Shown here one piece after another: positions 42,277 to 51,259 of a DNA stretch of 64,000 bases. Each line of letters starts with the position of its first letter. Within the stretch, counting starts at the first letter, position 1. A model generated the notes under the pieces. The model did not search any database, was not told the DNA's origin, and saw only the letters and a program-made list of their open reading frames with translations. The position numbers and the translations under genes were made by a program. This DNA comes from Clostridiales bacterium. Lineage in GTDB: Bacteria; Bacillota; Clostridia; Oscillospirales; Oscillospiraceae. Location: NCBI GenBank assembly GCA_003150355.1, contig QAMJ01000012.1:124001-188000 (forward strand), in the 5' to 3' direction.

Positions 42277-43209
42277 ATGGCGATAGTTGTAGTAGGCGCG
42301 GTGTTTGTCGACGTCAAGGGTTTTCCGGAGGATCAGTATATCCCGACCGGGCGCAATGCTGGCAAGGTCGAGATCGTTCACGGCGGCGTCGGGCGCAACG
42401 TTGCGGAGGACATCGCCAATATCGAGCTGCGCCCAACCTTCGTCAGCCTTGTCGACGATACCGCCGAGGGCGAGGAGGTCATAAGCAAGCTGCGCAACCA
42501 CAAGGTGAACACCGACTATATCCGCCGCGTCAAGGACGGGATGGGCATGTGGCTTGCGGTGTTTGACAACATGGGCGATATCGCGGGTTCGATATCCAAG
42601 CGCCCCGATCTGGGCCCGATATGCGAGATGCTCGACGAAAAGGGCGATGAAATTTTCCGCAATGCCGACAGTATCATCATGGAGATCGACATTGACAAGG
42701 AGATAGTAAAGCGCGTGTTCCGCTACGCCGAGAAGTACCATAAGCCTGTGTACGCCGTGGTCGCTAACATGAGCATTGCCACCCAGCGGCGCGATTTTCT
42801 CCAGTCTATCGACTGCTTTGTCTGCAACCAGCAGGAAGCGGGCATACTCTTTGTCAGCGACTTTTCCGACATGAGCCCCGAGGAGCTGTGCGACGATCTC
42901 TCCCGCCGCGTCATCAGCGCGCAGATACCGTCGATGGTCGTCACGATGGGCAGCCGCGGCGCGGTGTACGCCGACATGCACGGCGACAAGGGCGTGTACC
43001 CGGCGCAGAAGGTCACGGTGCGCGACACGACCGGCGCGGGAGACGCGTTCTGCGCAGGAGTTGCCATCGGGCTGACCTATAAGAAATCCATGCGCGAGGC
43101 CGTCGAGATCGGGACAAGGCTTGCTGCGTCCGTCATAACGGCGTCCGAAAACGTCTGCCCGCGTTTCCGTCCGCGTGAACTCGGGCTGGATATCGAGGTT
43201 GAAAGCTGA
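42277..43209 (+). CDS. PfkB-family carbohydrate/nucleoside kinase
   Basis: This 310-residue protein is a ribokinase-like PfkB kinase. The N-terminal GGVGRNVAEDIANI near residue 40 is the first family signature, and DTTGAGDAFCAGVAIGL near 253 is the second, holding the catalytic Asp and the anion hole. The sugar or nucleoside substrate cannot be assigned; no pathway genes are adjacent. The ATG at 42277 follows GGGAGG by 7 bases, and the conserved MAIVVVGAVFVDV begins there, so the longer frame is not used. Confidence 0.88.
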   Translation: MAIVVVGAVFVDVKGFPEDQYIPTGRNAGKVEIVHGGVGRNVAEDIANIELRPTFVSLVDDTAEGEEVISKLRNHKVNTDYIRRVKDGMGMWLAVFDNMGDIAGSISKRPDLGPICEMLDEKGDEIFRNADSIIMEIDIDKEIVKRVFRYAEKYHKPVYAVVANMSIATQRRDFLQSIDCFVCNQQEAGILFVSDFSDMSPEELCDDLSRRVISAQIPSMVVTMGSRGAVYADMHGDKGVYPAQKVTVRDTTGAGDAFCAGVAIGLTYKKSMREAVEIGTRLAASVITASENVCPRFRPRELGLDIEVES

Positions 43210-43233
43210 GAGCCATATCTCCCGGCACAGCAC

Positions 43234-43261
43234 TTGACATTTCGCGCTGCTTGAGTATACT
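43234..43261 (+). promoter_or_regulatory. Promoter of the DUF308 gene
   Basis: TTGACA and TATACT are 16 bp apart, 36 bases before the start codon. Confidence 0.7.
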
Positions 43262-43296
43262 TTTATTAAAATAAAATTTTGAGAGGAGTCTTTTAG

Positions 43297-43833
43297 ATGA
43301 CTTCAAGAACCATGCGCATTCTCAATATCATCTCCGGTATCCTGCTCATTGCCGCGGGTATCTACTGCCTGTGCAATCAGGACGTCGCGGCGATGTCCGC
43401 GGGCATTATCCTCGGCCTGTTCATGCTCGCTTCGGGCGTTGTGATGATAGTCATATATTCCGGGACGAGACGGTTCATCCTCGGCGGGGGCTGGCTGCTG
43501 CTCGACGGGATAATCACGGTGATCTTCTCGCTATTTCTGCTCACCAATCAGTGGCTTTCGATGATGTCCCTGCCCTTCATGCTCACGCTGTGGCTGATCC
43601 TGTCCGGCGTGTCGAAGGCTGTCAGCTCTTTCGACCTCAAGCGTCTCGGCCTGCGCGGCTGGGGCTGGTTCCTCGCGACGGGCCTGCTGCTGCTGGTGTT
43701 CGGCATCGTCTGCATGATGGATCCGTGGGTCAGCGTCGTTGCCGTCGGCGTGACGGTCAGCCTCGTGTTCATCCTCGACGGCGCAGCTACGATAGCCGTC
43801 GCGTGCATCTCCCGCCGCAAGCCGATACTGTGA
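43297..43833 (+). CDS. HdeD-like DUF308 membrane protein
   Basis: This 178-residue protein has six hydrophobic segments in three similar pairs, the pattern of DUF308/HdeD-like proteins (named for an acid-resistance protein of E. coli). Typical pieces are ISGILLIAAGIYCL near the start, GGGWLLLDGIITVIFSLFLL near 65 and GWGWFLATGLLLLVFGIVCM near 122. Its role is unknown. GAGAGGAG precedes the start. It is monocistronic, with its own promoter and a long terminator. Confidence 0.85.
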   Translation: MTSRTMRILNIISGILLIAAGIYCLCNQDVAAMSAGIILGLFMLASGVVMIVIYSGTRRFILGGGWLLLDGIITVIFSLFLLTNQWLSMMSLPFMLTLWLILSGVSKAVSSFDLKRLGLRGWGWFLATGLLLLVFGIVCMMDPWVSVVAVGVTVSLVFILDGAATIAVACISRRKPIL

Positions 43834-43840
43834 CAGCTTA

Positions 43841-43892
43841 AGTTAATATAAAAAATCAGCACCGTTTTCGGTGCTGATTTTTTATATTAACT
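43841..43892 (+). terminator. Long bidirectional terminator
   Basis: A 24-bp perfect stem, from AGTTAATATA through ATCAGCACCG, with a 4-base loop and T runs on both strands. It separates DUF308 from the convergent surface protein gene. Confidence 0.93.
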
Positions 43893-46800
43893 TTACTTTG
43901 CCTTGCCGCGCTTCTTTATCAGCAGTATAACGCCTGCTGCCGCAGCTATCGAGACAAGACCCAGGCCTGTCCAGAGGGCAATATTGCTCTCATCGCCGGT
44001 TTGGGGATTAGTTCCGGGCTTTGCCGTCGGTGCCGGAGTGTAGCTCGGCGCGGGGCTGTCCGTCGGTGCTGTGGTAGGCACAGGGCTTGCCGTCGGCGTG
44101 GGGGTGGGTGTGGGTGACACCGTCGGTGCGGGAGTGGCAGTCGGTGTGGGCGACGGTGATGGTGTTACCGCGGGTTTATAGGTGTTCGTGATGTTATAGC
44201 CGTCGACCTTTTTGGTATAGCCGGGCACTTCGAGCTCGTCTATCGTATAAGCTATTGCTTTCCCGGCGCTGTACTTCGGCAGATTTTCAAAGCTCCAGCT
44301 CCATTTGCCGTTGGCATCAGGGCTGACTACTTGCTCTGCAAGCTGCTCCCCACCGGCGAGCAGTATGACTGTGATCTTCTCGGGACGAGCGCTCTCGTTC
44401 CCCGCATCTGCCCATGTCTTTGTGCCGCTGATTGTCAGAGTTTCTGGCGTGTGGGTGTTCATGATGTTGAAGCCGGTGGCCGCAGTCCCGGTGATAGTCG
44501 AGGTATAGCCGGGCACTGCGACCTCCGCCACGGTATACACGAGCTGTTCCCCGCGTTCATAGGCGCGCAGCTCTCTGAATATTCCGCTCCACTTATTATC
44601 CGCGTTGAGCGTGAGCGTGCTGCCTGTCTCCTGACCGTTACGGAGGAGCTTCACAGTTATCGACGCGGGGCGCAGACCGTCCTGGTCGTTCCCGTCACGC
44701 CATTGCTTTGTGACGTTCACATCGACAAGCCCGTTATCAAGGCTGTTGTGCGAGCGCAGCAGAACATGATTTGCGTAATGTGTGCCGCCCTGTTCATCCA
44801 CCCACGTCGGCTCATCGTTATACTCACCATCGTTCCCCTCACGGTACTTTGCGTCATCGTATGTGACGTCATAGTCGGCATAGCCGTCGCCGTTAGTTTT
44901 GGGGTCGTATGCCGTATCGCCGATCATACTCTCGCGGAGCGTGTATTTTGCCACTGTGCCGTCAGTGAAGAGCGGAAGGTTAGACCATACATAACTCCAG
45001 TTGTTATCGGCGCTGAGCGTCTGGCGGTATTCGCTGCCGGTCATCCTGACGCCGCCGCACCACAGCTCTACCTGCACCGGAACGCGCTGGTTCTCCGGGG
45101 TGGAATCTGCCCAGTCAGTTACGGCAGTGACAGTAGTGAGGAGCTTGGAATCGTTTCTTACAGTCAGGCGTGCCGTGTTTAGTCCGCTGACATATTTGTC
45201 CGTGACATCTTTTCCGTCTTTATCATGGGCTGACAGTGCAGTCAGGTTACCGCTGCCGTCGACCGAAAAGCCTATCTCCGCAGCGCCGTCATATCCGGAC
45301 GGTACCTCCTCGATCAGCTTATAGCTGCCTTCCATAAGCTCAAGGTAGACATTGCCGTATGCATCGGTCTCAAGTGTCTTGTCAGTTACCTCCGCGGTGT
45401 AGCCGTCGAGTCCGGCGTTCTCATCTGTGGAATACTGGCTCGTATTTGGCTTGCGGTAAAGCACAAGTTCTGTACCTTCATCAGCGGCGGCAAGTGTAAA
45501 TCTAACTCCACTCAGCCCCTTGTGGGTGAACGAATCCTCCTTATAGAGCGTGAGCATCCCGGAACGCACATAGGTATTGCGGAATGTGAGCGTTTTATAT
45601 GCTGCCTCCGGCACATCGGTCGCGTAGGACTCCATCCTTGTCCTGACGCCGGTACCGTTATATACCTGCCATGCGCGGTCATCCGCTGTTGCTCCGGTGC
45701 CGCTTATGATATACCGGCTGCTGCTCTGCCATTCGCTTTCCTTCTGCGTCTTGGATGTATAGTTGAGTTCGCTCAAAGTATAAAAGTCAACGACGTTGCC
45801 TGTCAGTATCCATTCGTATGTTTTCGTCGCTTCGTCATAGCTCGTGTAGCCTAACTTCCCCTCGCGCTTCTCCTCCGCCTTCGGTACGAGCGTCAGTTCA
45901 TAGTCCTCCGTTATGGCGTTCCCGGTCAGCGGGGTGTGCCTTACAGCGATCTCAAAATCATTCTGCGGATCGGTGATCTGTGCGATGCCTGCACTGTCGC
46001 CGAGGAAGCTCTTCCTGACGCGCAGGTGTCCCTCCTTCGCGACAAGGATGCCGTCGACATGCCAGCCGTCGCTCTTATCATATTTCAGGACATACCAGCG
46101 CACCTTGAAATGATCGGTCGTCAGTCTGGTACTCGGGATAGCAACGCCCTCCACCTTGATGGTGGCGCCGCTGTTTCTTATCTGCCTGAATACCTCTTCA
46201 TCACCGGGAACGCTTTCGAGTATCACACCGCTGTCAAGCGGAGTATTGGTCATTTCGCGCAGAGCCGTATCTGTTGCATAGGCGTTCTCCGCCGCAGTCG
46301 CCGGCGCGAGCAGCATGCAGTTGAGATCACCGCCGACTGGGACATTGTCCGTTCCGAATATCCCAGTGTAGTATACAGAATTTGTAAAATTTGATTCCGG
46401 TTTGGAAGAAAAACCGTTGGAAAGATTATCGGCGATCTCGCAGTAGAGGTTGACATAGAAGTTCACAGTCGAAATACGGCCATTCGCATCCTTCGCCTTC
46501 CATACCGCGTTGAGCGTCAGAGCGCCGTTCTCCTCATAGCGGAGAATATTCGCAGCTGTCAGTATCGTGTCCGCCGGGATGAGTTCATTGCTGCCTGCAA
46601 CGCGCCATCCATCAAAAAAGTAAATGAATTTCTTTCCCTTATCACCGGATACCAATACCGTGAGCTGTTCCTCGTCCGGGCGACGAAGCATATATTCGTC
46701 ACCTTCGCCAAGGCTTAACGTAACCTCCAGCTCAGCCTGTCCGTCGATGCAGCCGTCCTTCAGCACGGTCTGCTGTGAGACTGCTATCTGACCAAGCTGC

Positions 46801-47945
46801 TCCTTCGTCGCATCGAGCGTCGCGGCGTTATAGTGTATCGTATATGTGGTCTTGCTCTCGTCAGCGAGCATGATCTTTATCGGGCAAGTGACCGCATTGA
46901 AGGTATACTTGACCTTCCCATCGTCCTGCTGTGCGGTTTCATCCGGCTCAATGGTGTCACCTGTATCGGGGTTCGTTATTCTCCACTCGTGCTCGTCGTG
47001 CTGGATGAGGGTGATGCTAAACTCTTTCCCAGTAAAGACATAATATATTCCCGTTGCAGTGTCCTCCGTCCCGGTCGTGTCGGAGACGGAGACGGTGTAG
47101 AAGGTGTTATCCGCAAGCACGGCGGCATCATCGCGGGATGCCTTTTGGGCAAAGAACGATGCGCTCCCGTCAACATTGCCCGGCAGGTAATACAGATAAT
47201 TGTCAATGTTCGTGCTGAGCGGTACACGCCACTCGCCGCTCTCGGTCTGATACGGTTTTGCATCCGCCCAAATGGTATCGTAATTCTTTTTATCTGTGTG
47301 CGGGAAGATGCGCAGGTCTGCACTAATATCCTCCGCACTGAAGCCGTAGATGCCATAGACGCTCTCAAGCTCCGCGGCGGTGATATAGTACCGCTTGGTG
47401 CTCGCGTCAAGGTTCACGCTGCGTGTGCCGACATTCTTCCATACGCCGTTCACGGCAAGGAACAGCTCCACGCTTGCAGCGGCGTTTTCGCTCTCCTCGA
47501 CTTTTTCCTTATTGGTATCGTCGCCAGCCTGCTTGTCCGGGTCTGCATTATCGTCGCTATCGGTGTCTTTGTCGTTATCCTTATCCGGGTCGTTGTTGCC
47601 GCTGTTGTCCCCCTTGTCCGGATCGCCGCTGCCGTTGTCGCCGTCGTCCTTATCCGGGTCGCCGCTGCCGTTGTCGCCGTCGTCCTTATCCGGGTCGCCG
47701 TTCCCGTTGTCGCCGTTCGTATTCTTGTCGGGACCGTTATCCCCGCCGGTCTGCTCTGTACCGCCGCCTGCGTTGCTGTCCTGCTCCTGCTTGTCCTCCT
47801 GCACCTGCTCGGTCTGCTGTCCCTCGTTCTCTTCCTGCCCCATAGCGTAGACCGCAGGATCGGCTATTGTGAATATACAGATCAGCGCTAACAGGAGAGC
47901 TAATATACGCAGCGCCTTATTCGCCTTATGATTTCTATACAGCAT
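43893..47945 (-). CDS. Cna-B/SpaA-type cell wall-anchored surface protein (NPQTG)
   Basis: This 1350-residue protein is exported and anchored to peptidoglycan. A signal peptide ends near residue 34. An acidic Asp/Gly/Lys/Pro repeat zone (about 60-145) encoded by a 36-bp tandem repeat follows, then about 550 residues without a clear family. Around residue 815 a SpaA-like domain begins (MLTLYKEDSFTHKGLSGVRF), followed by three Cna-B repeats opening TAVTDWAD, NVTKQWRDGND and SGTKTWADAGN; their Lys residues can form isopeptide bonds. A Thr/Pro-rich wall-spanning stretch precedes the sorting signal NPQTG, a membrane helix and KKRGKAK. NPQTG is a variant of LPxTG. No sortase gene is in the window. 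Confidence 0.9.
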   Translation of the reverse strand: MLYRNHKANKALRILALLLALICIFTIADPAVYAMGQEENEGQQTEQVQEDKQEQDSNAGGGTEQTGGDNGPDKNTNGDNGNGDPDKDDGDNGSGDPDKDDGDNGSGDPDKGDNSGNNDPDKDNDKDTDSDDNADPDKQAGDDTNKEKVEESENAAASVELFLAVNGVWKNVGTRSVNLDASTKRYYITAAELESVYGIYGFSAEDISADLRIFPHTDKKNYDTIWADAKPYQTESGEWRVPLSTNIDNYLYYLPGNVDGSASFFAQKASRDDAAVLADNTFYTVSVSDTTGTEDTATGIYYVFTGKEFSITLIQHDEHEWRITNPDTGDTIEPDETAQQDDGKVKYTFNAVTCPIKIMLADESKTTYTIHYNAATLDATKEQLGQIAVSQQTVLKDGCIDGQAELEVTLSLGEGDEYMLRRPDEEQLTVLVSGDKGKKFIYFFDGWRVAGSNELIPADTILTAANILRYEENGALTLNAVWKAKDANGRISTVNFYVNLYCEIADNLSNGFSSKPESNFTNSVYYTGIFGTDNVPVGGDLNCMLLAPATAAENAYATDTALREMTNTPLDSGVILESVPGDEEVFRQIRNSGATIKVEGVAIPSTRLTTDHFKVRWYVLKYDKSDGWHVDGILVAKEGHLRVRKSFLGDSAGIAQITDPQNDFEIAVRHTPLTGNAITEDYELTLVPKAEEKREGKLGYTSYDEATKTYEWILTGNVVDFYTLSELNYTSKTQKESEWQSSSRYIISGTGATADDRAWQVYNGTGVRTRMESYATDVPEAAYKTLTFRNTYVRSGMLTLYKEDSFTHKGLSGVRFTLAAADEGTELVLYRKPNTSQYSTDENAGLDGYTAEVTDKTLETDAYGNVYLELMEGSYKLIEEVPSGYDGAAEIGFSVDGSGNLTALSAHDKDGKDVTDKYVSGLNTARLTVRNDSKLLTTVTAVTDWADSTPENQRVPVQVELWCGGVRMTGSEYRQTLSADNNWSYVWSNLPLFTDGTVAKYTLRESMIGDTAYDPKTNGDGYADYDVTYDDAKYREGNDGEYNDEPTWVDEQGGTHYANHVLLRSHNSLDNGLVDVNVTKQWRDGNDQDGLRPASITVKLLRNGQETGSTLTLNADNKWSGIFRELRAYERGEQLVYTVAEVAVPGYTSTITGTAATGFNIMNTHTPETLTISGTKTWADAGNESARPEKITVILLAGGEQLAEQVVSPDANGKWSWSFENLPKYSAGKAIAYTIDELEVPGYTKKVDGYNITNTYKPAVTPSPSPTPTATPAPTVSPTPTPTPTASPVPTTAPTDSPAPSYTPAPTAKPGTNPQTGDESNIALWTGLGLVSIAAAAGVILLIKKRGKAK
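47607..47715. repeat. 36-bp tandem repeat inside the surface protein gene
   Basis: Three units of about 36 bp, two of them identical (47625-47660 and 47661-47696), encode DPDKDDGDNGSG-type residues. Such repeats change copy number readily. Confidence 0.8.
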
Positions 47946-48102
47946 TGCAACACCTTATCCTATGTATGTGTTAATTTATTTGCACCATATTATGAAAAAG
48001 TTTCAGAAAAACCGGTACGCATGTCATTTTATCATTGGAATGTTTTCGAAAAATTCCATTTTCAGAATCAAAGTGTATCATAACAGACGGTGCTGCGAAA
48101 GT

Positions 48103-48127
48103 CAATATATATATATATATATATTAG
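48103..48127. repeat. (TA)n microsatellite upstream of the surface protein gene
   Basis: About 11 TA dinucleotides lie in an AT-rich, 240-base gap (47946-48183) between the surface protein gene and spmB. A short TGGAAT/ATTCCA hairpin is also there. Position could allow slipped-strand effects on either gene's promoter or terminator, but no promoter is certain. Confidence 0.6.
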
Positions 48128-48183
48128 CATAATATTTTGTTGCGGGCTGTGAGTAAACATTTACCATATCTGTATTTTTATGG

Positions 48184-48717
48184 TCAACTTGCTCCCCATA
48201 GGATGCGGCATATCCACGCTGCGGAAAGGAAGCCCGCTGCGTCCGCACACAGCGCGGCGGGGACAGCCCAGCGGCTGTCCTTTACCCCGGCGGCGGTGAA
48301 GTACACGGCAATGACATAAAAGGTCGTGTCGCTTGAGGAGCACATGACGGCGGCAGTGCGCCCGGCAAGAGAGTCCGCCCCGCAGCGGGAGATGACGTCC
48401 GCCGCCGCGGAGAGCGCAGCGCTCCCCGAGACGGGGCGCAGCAGCATGAGAAGCACCGTCTCCTCCGGGATGCCGAGCGCGGACAACAGCGGGCGCAGCA
48501 GCGCGCCGATGTGCTCGGGCAGTCCCGAGGCGCGCAGCAGGTATATCGCCGGGAAGAGCACGACGAGCGCCGGGAAAATATCCCGCATGATGCGCAGCCC
48601 CTTTGCTGCACCCGCCGTCAGCGCGGAGAAAACATCCTCGCCGCGGCAAATCCCCGCGATGCAGGCTGCGCCGATGATGAGTGCGGGGACAAGCCCCGAG
48701 AGCGTATTCAGTCCCAC
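48184..48717 (-). CDS. spmB: Spore maturation protein B
   Basis: SpmB is a nucleoside-recognition-domain membrane protein needed for spore core dehydration. The 177-residue product has about five hydrophobic segments and family landmarks FPALVVLFPAIYLLRASG, LLMLLRPVSGSAALSAAADV and SSSDTTFYVIAVYF. The start is the GTG at 48717, overlapping the spmA stop by ten bases; an upstream extension in this frame overlaps spmA and is not conserved. Its presence with spmA shows the organism derives from spore formers and may sporulate. Confidence 0.9.
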   Translation of the reverse strand: MGLNTLSGLVPALIIGAACIAGICRGEDVFSALTAGAAKGLRIMRDIFPALVVLFPAIYLLRASGLPEHIGALLRPLLSALGIPEETVLLMLLRPVSGSAALSAAADVISRCGADSLAGRTAAVMCSSSDTTFYVIAVYFTAAGVKDSRWAVPAALCADAAGFLSAAWICRILWGAS

Positions 48718-49283
48718 AGCTTTTCCATGACCGCCGCCGCGGCTATCCCGGCAGCGAGCGACACGGCGGAGCTCACCCACACGGCGGGCATTATATCAAA
48801 GGCCGCGGCAGCTCCGTAGGACGCGCGGACGGCGGCGACCGTCGTCGGCACGAGCTGGAAGGACGCGGTGTTTATCACGACGAGCAGGCACAGCTCATCC
48901 CGCGCGCGGGTATCGCCAAGGCGCACCATGCCCTTGGCGGCACGGATCCCGGCGGGCGTTGCGGCGTTGCCGAGGCCGAGGAGATTCGCGCTGACGTTCT
49001 CCGACAGGGCGGCGATGACAGCTTTGTCCTGCCCGCTTGCGGGGAACAGGCGGATGAGCACCGGGCGCAGCAGGCGCGAGAGCCATGCCGCCGCGCCGCT
49101 GCGCTCTAAAAGCTCGGCCACCGCGCTCCACAGGCACACCGCGCCTCCTATCGAAATGCAGAAGCTCACCGCCGCGCCCGCGCCCTCAAGCACGGCGCTC
49201 CCGGCCTGCGCCGCGCTTCCGCTGTATGCGGCATAGAGTGCGGAAAGAACATATATGGCAAGGATGATAAGTCCGATAAGCAC
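48708..49283 (-). CDS. spmA: Spore maturation protein A
   Basis: SpmA is the partner of SpmB. The 191-residue membrane protein has the family pieces GAGAAVSFCISIGGAVCLWS, SENVSANLLGLGNAATPAGI, and NTASFQLVPTTVAAVRASYG. The GTG at 49283 is preferred because AAAGGGAG lies 6 bases upstream and the hydrophobic first helix VLIGLIILAIYVL follows directly; an ATG nine codons earlier has no ribosome site. The two genes overlap, so they are co-translated. Confidence 0.9.
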   Translation of the reverse strand: MLIGLIILAIYVLSALYAAYSGSAAQAGSAVLEGAGAAVSFCISIGGAVCLWSAVAELLERSGAAAWLSRLLRPVLIRLFPASGQDKAVIAALSENVSANLLGLGNAATPAGIRAAKGMVRLGDTRARDELCLLVVINTASFQLVPTTVAAVRASYGAAAAFDIMPAVWVSSAVSLAAGIAAAAVMEKLWD

Positions 49284-49404
49284 TGCGCACTCCCTTTCCC
49301 TATAATTCATAGAATGTTGGCTATTTCCCGCATTCCCTGTGATATATTTAATAGCAGATATCCGCCCTCAGGGCGGAACATATATACACAAGGAGTGATG
49401 AATC

Positions 49405-49653
49405 GTGAAATCCACCGGTATGGTACGCAAGGTCGATGAGCTTGGGCGCGTTGTCCTGCCCATTGAGCTAAGGCGCACGATGGATATACAAGAGAAAGAC
49501 CCGCTTGAGATATATGTTGAAGGAGAAAATATTATTCTTCGCAAGTATCACGAGGCCTGTGTGTTCTGCGGCAGCGTAAGGCACATCGTCTCTTTCGGCG
49601 GCAGGTACGTGTGTCCCGAGTGCATAGAGAAGCTGAACAGAATGATAAAATAA
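49405..49653 (+). CDS. AbrB/SpoVT-type transcription regulator with zinc ribbon
   Basis: This 82-residue protein has an N-terminal AbrB swapped-hairpin DNA-binding domain (STGMVRKVDELGRVVLPIEL at 3-22, then IYVEGENIILRKY) and a C-terminal CVFCG...CPEC zinc ribbon. Proteins of this form are often annotated as AbrB-like transition-state regulators. It starts with GTG, 9 bases after AAGGAG. It is divergent from spmA, and the 120-base gap between them holds a CCGCCC/GGGCGG hairpin at 49361-49378, so it may control itself or spmBA. Confidence 0.9.
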   Translation: MKSTGMVRKVDELGRVVLPIELRRTMDIQEKDPLEIYVEGENIILRKYHEACVFCGSVRHIVSFGGRYVCPECIEKLNRMIK

Positions 49654-49654
49654 A

Positions 49655-49695
49655 AAAGCCCTTTCACCCTTGAGTGAGCTAGGAGGAAAGGCTTT
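49655..49695 (-). terminator. Terminator of the trmN6 gene
   Basis: Read on the minus strand, AAAGCCTTTC pairs with GAAAGGGCTTT with one bulge and is followed by TTTTTATTTT. It lies just after the end of the plus-strand abrB-like gene. Confidence 0.7.
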
Positions 49696-49793
49696 GTGCG
49701 AGCGGGCTGACTGTCGGTCGCTCCGCGGGGTTGGACGCTCTGAGTTGGATTTTTGCAGTGTCCAACTGCGGTATGCTCCGCAATCCAAAATAT

Positions 49794-50507
49794 TCACCTG
49801 TGATAGATCCTGCGCACCTCGTCGGTCTCACTGCCGTCCGGACGGCGCAGTATCAGCGTCGGCTCTATCTTAAGCCCCGGATTGCCGCCGCGGCGGCTCT
49901 CGATGAGGACGAGGTTCGGCGCCGCCCCCTCCCGATGGCAGACAAGGCGCAGCCGCTTCGGCTCTATGCCGTGCGCCGTCATGCAGCAGAACAGCTCCGA
50001 CAGCCGCTCCGGCTTGTGGACAAAATTCACACTCCCGCCGGTGCGGCAGAGAAAGGCCGAGGCCGCGCATATCTCCTCCATGCTGCACTGCGTCTCGCCG
50101 CGCGCGGCGGCGCGCGCAGCGTCGGGCGAGAGCTTCCCGCTCCCGACCGGGAAATACGGCGGATTGGCAACTATAAGGTCAACGCTCCCGGCTTTGAAAA
50201 GCTCCCTGTGCCGCCGAATATCTCCGCAGACGATATCGCTGCGCGCTTCAAGGGCGTTTGCGCGCATGTTCTCCTCCGCAAGAGACGCGGCCTCCGGGAC
50301 TATCTCAAGCCCCGTCATGTGCAGCTTGTCCGTGCGCGCAAGCAGCAGCAGCGCGATCGCCCCGGAAGCGCAGCCGAGGTCTATGCCGCGCACGGCTCCC
50401 GCTGTATTCACGAAATCCGCCAGAAGCACGCAGTCCGTGCTGAGGCGGAAATGCTCGGCCTGAGCAAAAAGCGGGCCGTTCTCCCAGAGCCGTTCAAATC
50501 CCGGCAT
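49794..50507 (-). CDS. TrmN6-like tRNA adenine-N6 methyltransferase
   Basis: This 237-residue SAM-dependent enzyme resembles TrmN6/YabB, which methylates A37 of tRNA-Val. The SAM-binding motif is GIDLGCASGAIALLL near residue 41, GLEIVPEAASLAEENMR follows, and the catalytic NPPYF near 112 is the N6-adenine motif. The ATG at 50507 has GGAGGAG upstream; a longer frame runs into the upstream repeat element and is not conserved. Exact tRNA target is inferred from family only. Confidence 0.87.
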   Translation of the reverse strand: MPGFERLWENGPLFAQAEHFRLSTDCVLLADFVNTAGAVRGIDLGCASGAIALLLLARTDKLHMTGLEIVPEAASLAEENMRANALEARSDIVCGDIRRHRELFKAGSVDLIVANPPYFPVGSGKLSPDAARAAARGETQCSMEEICAASAFLCRTGGSVNFVHKPERLSELFCCMTAHGIEPKRLRLVCHREGAAPNLVLIESRRGGNPGLKIEPTLILRRPDGSETDEVRRIYHR

Positions 50508-50558
50508 GTCGGCAGCTCCTCCTTTATTAGTAGTACGATGTAGATCAAACCGTAAAAA

Positions 50559-50847
50559 GCCTCGCAGAGTTTTTTCGCCTCGCAAGGCGAAAAAATAATT
50601 CAGATGCATTTTCGCCGGCGGCGTGTACGTCGGCGAAAATACTTCTCGCTCAGAGAGTGTCGAGGTGGCTATTCGTGACTCAAATCGAAGCCCAGCGAAG
50701 CGGGTTCGATTTGAAAAGGAAGAATAACATTGCCGGTCAATGCCGCGCCGCAAGCGGCACGGCATGACCTTGCGGTGTTATTCTGACGCAGGCGCGGGTC
50801 TGAGCGCAAACTTCTTGGTCAAAGAAGCTCGAAGAGATTCTTTGACC
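50559..50847 (-). repeat. Dispersed structured intergenic repeat, copy 3, with an internal insertion
   Basis: Hairpin B is TTTTTTCGCCT/AGGCGAAAAAA (50570-50595); hairpin A, ATTTTCGCCG/CGGCGAAAAT (50608-50640), has the same GGCGTGTACGT loop; then ACTTCTCGCTCAGAGAGTGT, an inserted palindromic block at 50665-50790, GCGCGGGTCTGAGCGC, and H1 at 50817-50847. It fills the 400-base gap between trmN6 and the ferredoxin gene. Confidence 0.8.
50665..50790. repeat. Palindromic block nested in repeat copy 3
   Basis: It contains two hairpins: CAAATCGAA/TTCGATTTG (50681-50713), and a long one whose outer arms AATAACA/TGTTATT (50723-50782) enclose GGTCAATGCCG paired with CGGCATGACC. It is absent from copy 2, where GTGTCGAG runs straight on through CGAAGCGAGG. 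Confidence 0.7.
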
Positions 50848-50854
50848 AGTATAA

Positions 50855-50893
50855 ATAATAAAAGGGGCGATTTTTATCGCCCCTTTTATTATT
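50855..50893 (-). terminator. Terminator after the ferredoxin gene
   Basis: AATAAAAGGGGCGAT pairs perfectly with ATCGCCCCTTTTATT, with T-rich arms on both strands. Confidence 0.9.
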
Positions 50894-50904
50894 GTGTGCA
50901 AGCC

Positions 50905-51075
50905 TTACTGCTGGACAATAGCCTCAGCGGGGCACTGTGCAGCGCAGGAACCGCACTCAACGCACTTGTCAGCGTCGATCTCATAGTGCAGATCGCCCAT
51001 GTCGATCGCTTCAGCGGGGCACTGTGCAGCGCAGGAACCGCAGGACAGGCACTCATCAGTGATAACAAAAGCCAT
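50905..51075 (-). CDS. 2[4Fe-4S] ferredoxin
   Basis: This 56-residue clostridial-type ferredoxin carries electrons in anaerobic metabolism. Two CxxCxxCxxxCP motifs are visible, CLSCGSCAAQCP and CVECGSCAAQCP, which bind two cubane clusters. The halves are near-identical (GSCAAQCPAEAI in both). The ATG at 51075 follows GGAGGT; the longer frame is not used. It is monocistronic. Confidence 0.95.
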   Translation of the reverse strand: MAFVITDECLSCGSCAAQCPAEAIDMGDLHYEIDADKCVECGSCAAQCPAEAIVQQ

Positions 51076-51259
51076 AGTGTTACCTCCGTATGTTATTTGA
51101 CCATTCACCTCTTGGGGATATAAGGTCTCTACATGCCGTATTGTATCACATCCTGCTCAAAAATCAATCGCAAAATTTGTGAACGATATATTTTCCATTG
51201 AAACTGGCAATAATTTTCACGCGGATCACCGGTTTCGCCTGATTCAGCAGGGCTTACGG

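Noticed and set aside
47607..47715. Regular 36-bp repeats that could suggest a CRISPR array.
   Set aside because: The units are contiguous with no spacers, in frame, and encode the acidic repeat of the surface protein.
50740..51123. A plus-strand 127-codon frame over the ferredoxin gene.
   Set aside because: It crosses the repeat element and the ferredoxin antisense strand and has no recognisable sequence.
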